From positions 4,402,001-4,466,000 of the forward strand of contig OY979721.1 of the NCBI GenBank assembly GCA_963855995.1: 64,000 bases of DNA, given 5' to 3'. This DNA is from Muricea muricata. Lineage: Eukaryota > Cnidaria > Anthozoa > Malacalcyonacea > Plexauridae. How positions within the stretch are numbered: the first letter of the stretch is position 1; each line of letters begins with the position of its first letter. Under the pieces are notes generated by a model. It made no database searches. It was not told the origin of the DNA and saw only the letters and a program-made list of their open reading frames with translations. A program made the position numbers and the translations under genes. This document shows, piece after piece, positions 46,307 to 56,796 of this stretch.

Positions 46307-47769
46307 GTGCAAAATACCTCAAAAACTTACCACTACAGTCTGTTTCATCCAAAGGGAATCTTCAGGTGGTAGACAAATTTCGAAAATGTGCGAGCTTCTT
46401 TTATGCTCAAGGCGGAAACGTGGGCGCGTGGGTGGTTGAATAGCATGCATTCCTTTCTTTGTTTAGGTTGTTTACCTGAAATCTGCTTTTGTGTTGGCAG
46501 GCCGAAACTATTTCCGATCTTTTGTTGAGCAAGCAATTGTTTTTTTCTTTCAAAATACTGATTTTTTCCTCCAAACATAAATTACATCTTTTGGATCCTC
46601 CCGTGTAAGAAATAGACTTTTTTATTATGGACCATTTTATGGTGAAATCTGTTTTCTTTTGCTTTAAGTGCCAAACGTGTTTCGAAAGTTCCGTCTCATT
46701 CGAATATTTTTTGTGTGTGAAAGATTTGATATGATTCCTGTATCGCTCTTTGAATGTGTTTGAGGTCATGCCAATGTAGTGCTTTGTGTCCTGTGTGTTG
46801 CCTGTCAAAATTGTTGCTTTGTATACAGTGTCCTTACTCATGCACTTGTTCTGCAATGGGCATGTGTGCTTGTTCCTACAGTTACAGTTCTCTGTGCTAA
46901 TGTCTTGTGGTTGGCTTTTCCTAATTATGCGTGTGTTGTGACTTGTGATAATTGACTTAACGTTGTTCATGCAGCTGTAACTGACCTTAATTGTGTTCCT
47001 ATTGAAAATCTTGTGTAACTTGTTGCCTATTGGAAAGTGCGTGTCTACAAGCTTGAGGAAACTGCGTGCGATGTTTGTCTTGACATTTTTGCTAAATGGA
47101 GGGTTAAACCAAATGATGTTGCGTTGCCTGTTCCTGCGTGGTTGCTGTGTTACATGTGGCATGTATTCCAGCTTGTGGCTGAAGTTGCTATGTCCTAGTG
47201 CGTTTTGATATGTTTGTACTGCATCGTCAAATACTTGTTTGTCAGATGACAGCGTTGAAATGCGCTTGTTGATAGATGCTGGAAGTTGCCTTAAGATGCT
47301 GGGTGGGTGGTTAGAGTGCTTGTGTATGTATAACGGATCGTCATTGGGCTTCCTATAAGGTTTATATTTTCCGGTAGAAAGGTCGAATGTTACGTCTAGA
47401 AATTTTACCACGTGTAAATTTGATTCTGCTGTTATTTTTAGACCAAAAAAGTCTATTTCTTACACGGGAGGATCCAAAAGATGTAATTTATGTTTGGAGG
47501 AAAAAATCAGTATTTTGAAAGAAAAAAACAATTGCTTGCTCAACAAAAGATCGGAAATAGTTTCGGCCTGCCAACACAAAAGCAGATTTCAGGTAAACAA
47601 CCTAAACAAAGAAAGGAATGCATGCTATTCAACCACCCACGCGCCCACGTTTCCGCCTTGAGCATAAAAGAAGCTCGCACATTTTCGAAATTTGTCTACC
47701 ACCTGAAGATTCCCTTTGGATGAAACAGACTGTAGTGGTAAGTTTTTGAGGTATTTTGCACAATTATAC
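46300..47769 (-). mobile_element. Penelope-like element fragment with inverted 3' duplication
   Basis: A minus-strand ORF (46407-47411, 334 aa as read) matches the C-terminal half of Penelope-like retroelement polyproteins: LDVTFDLSTGKYKPYRKPND, SNHPPSILRQLPASI, RQRNIIWFNPPFS, a Cys-rich NCNCRNKHTCPLQNKC, and a GIY-YIG endonuclease part (HYIGMTSNTFKERYRNHIK ... LCLEEKISILKEKNN). The RT core is missing. The last ~315 bp (46300-46620) reappear as an almost identical reverse complement at 47447-47769, so the same 77-aa frame is readable on both strands. Tandem and inverted partial copies are a known habit of this class. Confidence 0.88.
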
Positions 47770-47830
47770 ATTTCGCTCTGTCTACATGTCATTGAGCACT
47801 CTTTTGTATTTCGCTAACCAAAACTAGCAC

Positions 47831-47979
<149 letters not shown>

Positions 47980-48460
47980 GTTTTAAAGCGATACGCATCT
48001 TCAAAGTTTAGGATATTTTAGATAATTGCACTATATTTGGTCATTGAAAAATATCATCTTGATGGATTTATTAGCTTGTTTTTAAAGTTACCGGACTCGA
48101 GGTCAAAAGGAGAATTACAAAAATATTCATTTAGCGTCATGTCCGGTAAGTTTCACAAGCAATAAGTTTATCAAGATGACACTTTTCAACAGAAAAATAT
48201 ATTGTAAATTTCTTCATATACCCAAACTCTCGAAGTATAAATGAAGCTGGTGTATTGATCTAGTGTTCAGGTTAATGTAAAAATCGACCTATAATACATA
48301 AATAAATTTCGCAGTTTCAATCACCAGTACGTTTATATACATAAAATATACGAAATCTGAACGATAGTAGATTTATCGAACGGATATAGTTTTGTGGAAA
48401 CACCGCGTAACTTTATCACTGCAATCCCATGCCATAACCAATAATGCGCTGATGAAGTTC

Positions 48461-48512
48461 ATTATCACTGATGAAGATCCGAGCTTACGGATCGAAAGCT
48501 TTGCGATGATAA
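48461..48512 (+). ncRNA. Hammerhead-ribozyme-like motif (probably degenerate)
   Basis: The order matches a type I hammerhead: stem I 5' strand TTATCA (48462-48467), core CTGATGA (48468-48474), stem II GATCCG/CGGATC with a 6-nt loop (48476-48493), GAAA (48494-48497), a 2-bp stem III with TTT loop, and stem I 3' strand TGATAA (48507-48512). Two departures: an extra A between the core and stem II, and G (48505) where the conserved U before the cleavage nucleotide is expected. Such ribozymes occur in the terminal repeats of Penelope-like elements, remains of which lie just upstream. Confidence 0.5.
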
Positions 48513-48924
48513 ATAAATATACGTGGTGTTTTCACAAAATTATAGTAATATTGATCTTCACCATGTAAGGTTAAAAGGAACTTATTAATATATTGGATTT
48601 TTTAAAGCACTGAAAATGTATTGAACTGGCTATGTAAGAAATCTAAAAAGACCTATCTACATATCTGTGTACAGGCTTGAATCATGAAAAAAAATTCGCG
48701 TTTGTCCACGTTTCAAACGTGATGTTCCAACTTCAATACTCTTGACAATTGCGATTTAATATAATAAAAGATATAACGGCAGATCGCTCTTAAGAGCGAT
48801 TTTTTTGCTAATTTAAATTTTAAAATGCAAAATTTGTTTAGTTATAGCATATTCTGGCCTATTTAAATACGTTTAGTAATTAATTTATATTACCATCAGA
48901 ATCTCGTGCAAACGAACGTACGAC

Positions 48925-49275
48925 CCTAGCAACCTCGATCCCAGGGCCTTTTCTGGGAGGGAGGGAAAAGGCTCTGGTACCAGCTGCTATCTTCTGCAAT
49001 TTCATTGGTCTATTACCTCACACGGTTAATTTATTCGAATCTGTATATTCGCGGAGAAAAAATTACGAGTAAAATTTCCAACATTTAACGCCTTACTAAG
49101 ACGCTGCGTTACGTTTTTTTTTCCTAAACACTTCGATGTATCGGTCATTTTGGAAAAATATTTCGAATATATAGTTATCAAAAACCACGATTCGTGGTTT
49201 TAAAAGCCAGCCAGTGCCAGGGCCTTTTCCCTCCCTCGAAAAGGCCCTGGGAACGAGGTTGCGATTCTAGGTGAG
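48925..49275. mobile_element. MITE with CCCAGGGCCTTTTC arms
   Basis: The left CTAGCAACCTCGATCCCAGG...CCTTTTCTGGGAGGGAGGG and right CCCTCCCTCGAAAAGGCC...GGAACGAGGTTGCGATTCTAG are inverted repeats about 350 bp apart end to end. The arms also contain a self-complementary CAGGGCCTTTTC/GAAAAGGCCCTG hairpin. It ends within a few bases of the stop codon of the synaptotagmin gene, so it is probably part of that 3' UTR. Confidence 0.75.
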
Positions 49276-49278
49276 TAC

Positions 49279-52200
49279 CTAAACGTCTTGTATTTTATGC
49301 CACTTCGCAATGGGCCGGCGGGGATTGTTCATCATCTCCGTCCAGTGATGGAGTGACGCTCCAGTAGACCTATAGCTCAAAGTCACTTGTCCAATCGGTT
49401 CATTCTGCGTGATCCTATCGTAATCCATAACGATGAAATTAAAACTGGTGTCTCGAAGTTTCTCTACCGTGACGTTGAAAATGAACGATTCGTTCCATAC
49501 CGGGTCTCTGTTTCGCTTCTTGATCGTTGTCTTCTTCTTTTCAATGCGTTTATTTGCTTGCATAAAGTAAATTTTCACGTACGGATCTGGAGGAGTAAGT
49601 TTATATCAGTTTCAAAACGTACAATCATTACTCTGTACAGCCAGAAACTCCACAGACTTTGATGCAACTGTAAGTTGTGGATTTTACAGGCTTGATGCAA
49701 GTTTATCACCAAGTTCATACCAGCTTGGCTTCATCTGACTTGATGTAAGTTGATGCTTGCAGACGTGCCGCATTGTTGAAACGACTTGCATAAAAAGTCT
49801 TGACAAACAACTTGCATCAGACCTGCTGTCATCAAGTTAGAGCTAGCGATGCCAATGCACACTGATACCGGCTTGATGACTGCAAGGCGTCATGCCTGCA
49901 GCAGACTTGCTGCATCTTTCAAAGACTTCGTGTCACATCAGGAAGGTTGCGTTGTAATTTAGAGACCTTAAAATTGACGTTTAAAATTTTGCTTCAAACC
50001 TCAAGTGGTCACGTATCTGTCGTTTAAGTCATGTGAAAAAATACTTTAATCTTAAAAGCTCTTGAGGTCTGTATATTAGAGCGTTCTTTATATTGATGTT
50101 TACAGGCTAACCGTAGGCACTTTCTTTGTAATAATGGTAATAATATCATCAATTATAAAATATTTGAAAGATAGAGTAATCAAAAGGATTTAAAATGCTA
50201 TCCTAAGGCACTTTGTATGGTCTGAGACCACTGTCAGTATATGTTTAGTCGCAAAAAACACACAACCAGTTCAAAGGAGATAAAAACAGCAATGCTTTGC
50301 TGCCAACATATTGTTCAGTGTTGTCAGCATCGGCAGTGTGAATAATATAGAATTACATGAGATTATGAATATATATAAGCTAGTTAGTATGTAGTACACA
50401 ACAGGACGATACAAACAGCGGGACAAAACAGACACAAAAAAAAACCCAGCAAATTATAGAAGGTTGAGCGGAATTGAGCTTCCCTGCACGTTAAGAGAGG
50501 GTTTGAGCTTGAATATGAGAAGGCTTTCGTAAATCATTAATTCACAAGTGTCGAAGCAAGAAGAGAGAATTTCGAAATCGTCAAAGTTGCCAGAGTGACA
50601 TGTAGACTCCTCTACACGCATCTTCTCTTTCTTTCCTTTTAAGGATAAACTGCCCAAGTTTATGAGAACTGGTGTTGTATAGTTATTTAAGTATCGATGC
50701 TGTTCCGCGTCGTATGTGGGGCAAACCACGCGCCATTTACACACCAGAGTATCAGAACCCCTGTTTGTATCGTCCTGTTGTGTACTATTCTTTACTCTCT
50801 TATCCTTCGTCATCCTTAACGCATTTTGATATGGCGAGTAAATGGTAGTAACACAATTAAAGGAAGTTAATTCTGCCGCTTGAATGGCGATAACAATATT
50901 TCGTCAAGGTTTTTAATTATGGTATTGGATGACCCGTTCCACCCTTGCGCTGCCCAAGTGGCACTTGCTGTTTCCCGTAACCGTTAATGTAAATATCTTT
51001 ATTGTAAGTGCTTTGACGTACGTTTGATAAAGACCTTTCAAAAGCTCTCGTAACTTCTGTACTTTAATAAGCATTTCGAATATTTAGCATATGTCACTTG
51101 ACTTAAGCAACGGCCTGGCAAATTTAACTGGGATTGCTGTTTACAACTTGGTGTATTCGCGGTTTAGTCTAGAAATTGTTTTTTTTTTAATTTTGTGGCA
51201 ATCGATGTCGGCTAATTTCTAGAGTGTAAATGTGTAGTAATGACAGTGACGATTTTCAATATGTGACCGTGTTATAAGAATCCTAATTAAATCTTACCAG
51301 TTTTTCCAGTGATATCCATTGCTTTAAGTCTAGCTGCTTTCATGACTAGAATATTAATTCTGTTCTTGGTTGGTTGATAACACATTGATAACAATAAGTC
51401 GCCAAGGTATTCCTAAAGAAAATATAAAAAAAATATTCTAGTGTATACATGTGTACTGTGAATGTATAATTCACCTGACATAATTGTGTGATTGGATTAA
51501 CCTTGATTCCTGATTAAATTGACTACAATCATGGGCAGAATATATGATTAAATCGCAAGTCTTTGTAGTAATCCGCCCAAAGTGGATTAGTTAAATCAGC
51601 CATACAAGATTGAGCTTAAACTTGGCAGGAACGGCCGCATATATTAAAATTTAACCCATAGTTTATGATCCTGCCAAAATCCAATGCACAAATCCCATTG
51701 TTCTAGTGGTGACTAGCTCGAATCTTAATCCCATTTTCTATATTTTTTTTCTGATAAATTCCTGCTCCAGTGAATAAAATCCCATCCAAAGATAGCAACT
51801 TTTAGCTTCCATTTTACCTGGGTTTCTGGCAAAGTTTTTTCCTCGAATCAGTTTTTTTTTGTAAAGATGATTGACTTTAGGTGAACTGATTTACCTCGAG
51901 CTTGTTACAAATCGACAGCAAGTTGTTCCAAACTTGCTGGCGACTCGCACGGGACAAGCGTTGCGAACACAACTTGTTGATGTCTTGTTGACAGACTTGC
52001 TACGAAATTTTTACGTGTGTAATGGCTGCAAATGATTAAACCGCTGATTGGCTTTAAGAAGATTACGTTCCAAACTATTTAATTCAAGATCGATTTTTTG
52101 GTGGCCGTTTTATGGTCCCAAAAAGTCTCTGAAAAGCGCTGCATTTTATCCTCGTTCGATTAATTACAAATTCAACTTTTTTGCAACCCTCGTGACTGGT

Positions 52201-53118
52201 GAAACGAGAAAAAAACTCATCAACTTCCATCAACGATCACGGAGTCGATAAGATTACGTGATCTATGCGGGTGAGGACTACTGCCCTCGCTAATTTCCAC
52301 CATCCTCGTTTGACTAGAGCTTTAGGTGAATTTACTTACCGTTTTAGAAGAAGGCTGCAATTCCTTGCTCAAAACAATGGGTTCAGGTCCCAAATTCAGG
52401 TTCTCCAAAGACAACCTCACATCGCCAATAGGATCATTTCTTGAAAACCTATCATAATCCAACACTTGTAGGCATAACGTCCTTTGCATCAGCTTATTAT
52501 AGGGGAAACCTTCGAACATAAAATACTCATTCCAAACTGGATTTAAATTCTTTCTCTTAACTCTCGTCTCCATTTTGTGTTTCTTGTCCGGTAACAAGCA
52601 TATCTTCACAAACGGGTCGCTTGTACCGCTAAAGTCCTTGGCGGGTAGCTTGGTAGCTTTCATAATCTTCAGTCCTAGCGTCATAGATTGTGAATCGTAC
52701 TTCAACGAAAAAAATATTTGCCCCAAATACTCCTTGCGGGTTGGGTCTGGCAATGCGGGTTCGGGCGGAATGATAACGTCACTTGAAGAGTGTTTCTCAG
52801 GTTGAATCGCCAATACATCCACTCCAACTTCCGGAGGACTTGGAAATCGAATCGTCCTTCTTCCATGCCCGGGGGAGGCCATGTGTGAAAGGCTGTCATC
52901 GGAGGATGAACGACTCGCAGATGATAGGTGGGAACCAATCTGGCGTTTGGGTGTGTCGTATTTGAGGCTGTCTACCACGCTTTCCTCGTAACCTTCGTTG
53001 TTTCCACTTGATTTTCCAAAAAGTTTCCGACACCAGCCACATAGTGTTAGGACGCTCACTAACGAGACAGCACTTGCAAACAGAACGATAACATGTTCCG
53101 CTTCAAGCACTCCATTGC
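49279..53118 (-). CDS. SYT7: Synaptotagmin-7-like protein, 3' three exons (5' incomplete)
   Basis: Minus-strand exons 52340-53118, 51298-51412 and 49279-49586 join in phase (1, 0, 1) to about 399 aa ending ...AKWHKIQDV. Order: a transmembrane span ([20 protein letters not shown]), a Ser-rich linker, C2A and C2B. C2A ([48 protein letters not shown]) is the synaptotagmin-7 type. C2B has [28 protein letters not shown] and [13 protein letters not shown]. Ca2+-binding aspartates are present in both loops of each domain; in C2B loop 3 the last ligand is Glu (NEP) in place of Asp. Synaptotagmin-7 is a high-affinity Ca2+ sensor for exocytosis and lysosome fusion. The first exon here starts at an AG acceptor (GCTAG before 53118) in phase 1 with no ATG, so at least one 5' exon lies upstream and was not found. 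Confidence 0.94.
49665..49935. repeat. CAAGTTGATG-type degenerate repeat in SYT7 intron
   Basis: Repeated words such as GGCTTGATGCAAGTTTATCA, CTTGATGTAAGTTGATGC and CTGCAGCAGACTTGCTGCAT, the same family as 30955-31195 and 45840-46145. Confidence 0.6.
50454..50813 (-). pseudogene. Penelope-like/GIY-YIG retroelement C-terminal fragment
   Basis: A minus-strand ORF of 119 codons ends [10 protein letters not shown]...[20 protein letters not shown] and SSIPLNLL, the conserved end of the GIY-YIG domain of Penelope-like elements (ESLxIxKLKPSLN, then SSIPL). It lies in the intron between the two C2B exons of the synaptotagmin gene. The start is arbitrary and the RT is absent, so it is a dead fragment. 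Confidence 0.7.
51893..52034 (-). repeat. CAAGTTGT-rich repeat, inverted copy
   Basis: Reverse complement of about 44900-45045 with few differences over some 140 bp, in the SYT7 intron. Confidence 0.75.
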
Positions 53119-53399
53119 CTAGCAATTATACAAGAATACATTTTAGGGTATCAAATTAAACTCACTACTCTGGTTAGGGTTGTACCATTGCTCTCGCATC
53201 TTAGTAAAACGAGCTCAATTTGCTGCTAGCGGCCATTTTGTCTAGGACATCATGATAATTTTTTTTGAAAAAGGAATCCTTGATACTTTACTTTGACTAT
53301 TATGTCTTTGTTATTGTTCACAATCTGTCTTATTTTGTCATCTGCTAAAAATAATGGCAATGCTTTGTTTGCTTCAATTACACCGCGATACCATACATA

Positions 53400-54115
53400 G
53401 TGTGACAGCCATCCTTTACAAGAATACTAAATTCCATCGAATTTGCATGCACGACCCAGCGTTTCGACGTTCCAGTCTTCATCAGAGGTGTTCTGATATT
53501 GCAACGCTACTACTTATGTACTCGAGCTATTCACGCGGGAAAAAGAAACAGCTATTTTTTTCGGGCACATCAGCGTTGGCATAGCATGCGTGTGATGCTA
53601 AACGTGCATGATTTTAAAGTCAATACCAGGATCCTAGTTCCTGAGAAAAATTTGCTTTAGTAAAGTTTTGAGGATCATTTGAAAAAAAAAACATTTACGA
53701 TGTGGAGCATCGCAACAGCATTTTGAACATTAACCTTCAATTGGAATTATAAAAATTAGTTTGACAGCACTTATTTGAGTTGTTTTTTATGTATTTGTCG
53801 TTTGTGCAAAGTAAGATATCAGTTTCCACACGCTGCGGAACATTTGGAATGAGAAAACTCAGGATATGAAGGACATTGGGCATTTTTCCTGTCCAGTTAG
53901 TACTAGCAATGACGGCCAAATGGCCAAAGACGCGGTCTAGAAGCGTGACATGATTAGACGTAACGATTCCTGCCTGTCAGAAGAATACCTCAGCCTTCTT
54001 GCAAATATCATTCCGGGAATGTATAAGGAGCAGTGTTGCAGCAGCAGATCACCCCTGATGAAGACACTAGAACGGGTTGTGAATGCAATTCGATCGGGTT
54101 TTGCATTCATGTAAA
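53400..54115. mobile_element. Two inverted retroelement termini with CTGATGA motif
   Basis: On the minus strand at 53462-53490 the order is CTGATGA (53479-53485), then GAC...GTC, then GAAA (53462-53465), then GGGTC. A related sequence on the plus strand starts CTGATGA at 54055-54061 and shares flanking words (TGCAATTCGAT against TGCAAATTCGAT). They resemble the hammerhead-like motif at 48461-48512 but are more eroded, and the second has lost GAAA. Confidence 0.45.
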
Positions 54116-54399
54116 CATGATCAGAGTGGCGAAACATCAATTCTGTACAAAACACCTCGTTCTGAGCTGCAAGCAAGCAGTTCTTAATGGCAAGCTAGTT
54201 CACCGCCCGATCGCTATGTACGTTGACAGGGTTCGATTACTGCTGGGAACTTATTTATTGCTTAAACTTCTCAATTCTTTCTAACTTTTTTTACTAAGCT
54301 TAAGACTTCATTTTTCGAGGCAGCCCTATTAAAGCCTTTTTAATTTAGGTTTTACGTTAGAATTAGGGGGTGGGGATGGAAAGTTACACGGATGCTTTG

Positions 54400-54475
54400 A
54401 GTGAATAGCCTGCGCGGAGGCCATAGGTGAAGGCTCTCTGAAAATTAGGGCAATTTAGCCCGCTTGCAGGCTATT
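54400..54475. repeat. Short inverted repeat (~75 bp)
   Basis: AATAGCCTGC near 54401 and GCAGGCTATT near 54465 bound a small hairpin-forming segment; it may be a minimal MITE. Confidence 0.45.
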
Positions 54476-56548
54476 GATATAGCTTCATTGTTCTTGAAGT
54501 GACTGGGAGGGGAAGGCAGCTTGACTGAGTTCTTGAATTGTGAGTTGAAATGCGGCTCGTGCATTGAATAGAAGCCATCACAAAGTTGCACTTAATAGAA
54601 GCACTTCAAGACTTTCTAAAATAAATAGAAAATACTTAAACCTTGAGGCCATATTTTCACAATTGCGGTTGTTGTAGTATTTCCTTTTTGCCTAAATCTT
54701 GACGTTTTTATATATTGAATAAAACTTTTTACTAGCTTTAATAGAGCTCAATCTTTGGCGTTAGCGTTTCCAGTTAGTATTATAGTTCAATGAAGAACTC
54801 CCACATTTGCCGCAATTTCCTCAATCCGATTGGGGGAGGAGGAAATGTCAAAAATCTTATGAGAAAACCTGAAAGTAAAGTGGCTGTTTTTTTATAGTTG
54901 GTTTTTTGAAGAGATACACTAATAACGTATTTGGAAACCTACGTGACAAGATTTAGTTGATGTACACTAAAGTGAAGTTCATTAATATTTAATTTTTTAA
55001 AACATTGAAGAACAGAAGCTCGAATCGTAGTTAAACTTGAGTTCCTGATAAAGAAAATTCGATTGTGTTTACAGAGGATCACGTGATGTGCATCAACGCG
55101 TGCGTATGCAATGACGGAAAGCAAAAGAAAAATATGCATTATAAGTAAAAGCGTGGGTTTGAAAATGACATATTTGCACAGTATATCTTCTTCGTCGCGG
55201 ATACGTCTGTCACGAGACGTCATATTACCGACATCTCGTTACACAGGGCAGCTGTGTAAAATATGAGAGATATTGATCTGAGATTATTAAATTATGCTAA
55301 ACTTTCGCATCTTTCCGACAAACACGATATTATATTAGTTTTTTTGAAACAAAATTTTGAGCAGAACTTACGTTATTACACCATTTCAAGATAATATCTC
55401 GAACTAACGTTGCTAGTGTAGGCATAGTGCAGTCAATAGCACTCGAAAGGTATAGACTATAGGTTTTTTTACTACTTCAAACGATAAAGTGAAAAGTCAC
55501 GTTTTGAGAGAAGGCCCTTTGTCGGAAAGTTAATAGTGTAGGATCTTCGCAACAGATGGTAAGAACCTCTACCTTTCGTGTACATTTCAATATAATGCAA
55601 ACAGGTACATCTCCAGGCAAATCTATATGTTCTGGCTAGTACGTGTAAAATATGAGTGACATAGATCTGAGATTGCTAGTGAGATTGCAAATTATGCTCA
55701 ATTTTCACGTCTTTCCGACAAGCAAGTTTTTGTTGAAATAAAATCTTGAGTAAAAGCTCATATATACCATTACGAAATACTCCAAAAATACACGCCAAGA
55801 CATGTACCTTGCAACACCGATCTGCATGCTAATTGTTCAGGGATATTGATGTGTTGTCGAGCAACGGTTATGTTCTATTTCGATCATTATAGTGCTGTTA
55901 TTTTTTAATCAACCGCAATTGGGAAAACAGTGCAATATGTTGAATTTTATTTGCCTGTTTGTAGCTATTGAACTGGTAGTAACTGAAATGAAACGATAAC
56001 CTGGGGAGGGGATTGAAGCCATGCTTGGTTCAGTTCCTTCCAAATACTTATTGCCAAAGATTAGGCTAAATCGAAGCTATTAAAAGTTAGCTTCACATTG
56101 TACTATACCCCCCCCCCCCTCTTAACTCAATATTGGAAAGTGGAAAATTCGTTAGCAGCGGCGAAATACGACACAAGCATCTTCAGTTCAACAACATTGA
56201 ACAGGGGGGGGGGTGAGATTAGTTTGCCAGATTCATGAATTCTTTCAGATCATATGTATGTTTTCGTTTTAGACTGCCGTTTGGAGCGACAAATTAAAAC
56301 TAATACAAAAAAACAGAAGGTTTAAAACCAATCCATCATTGAACAAACGACTTTTATTCATTGTATGACGATTTTTCAGTCGTAAAAATTGTTTAGTCAA
56401 TTATTGGATTGTTTTAGTAAGCTTAAAAACCTTCGATCATCCCCCTCCCCTGTATATATTCTAAATCTAGACCACTTCTGTGCAATATAATTAACAACTG
56501 ACAGTGAAGTCGCGGGCGCAACCTCTGACCTCCTGCCATAAGAAAAAA

Positions 56549-56796
56549 TTTATTTGACATCCGTAGGTGTTTGAGTGTGGGCAGTATTCTACATAAGCTG
56601 CAGGTAGTCCAGACACAAACCATAACAGCTTATTATAGAATTGTACTTATTACACTTAAAAAACTGAGTTCCGGCACATTAATAGCAAGTTGAAATAATG
56701 TTATTTGACATCTGTAGGTGTTTGAGTGTGGGCAGTATTCTACATAAGCTGCAGGTAGTCCACACAAACCATAACAGCTTATTATACTTAACCATC
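56549..56796. repeat. Direct duplication, ~90-bp copies 150 bp apart
   Basis: The stretch TATTTGACATCCGTAGGTGT through CATAACAGCTTATTATA occurs at about 56548-56636 and again at about 56701-56787 with only a few differences. Shorter words (GTATTCTACATAAGCTG variants) recur to about 56930, indicating an older local repeat. Confidence 0.8.

Noticed and set aside
47490-47723. 77-codon plus-strand ORF
   Set aside because: Identical to the frame at 46345-46578 (-) because the segment is an inverted duplication of the Penelope-like 3' end.
54939-55223. Candidate first exon of SYT7 (hydrophobic 94-codon ORF)
   Set aside because: It has a hydrophobic stretch but no donor site in the needed phase was convincing and it shows no similarity to the synaptotagmin N-terminus.
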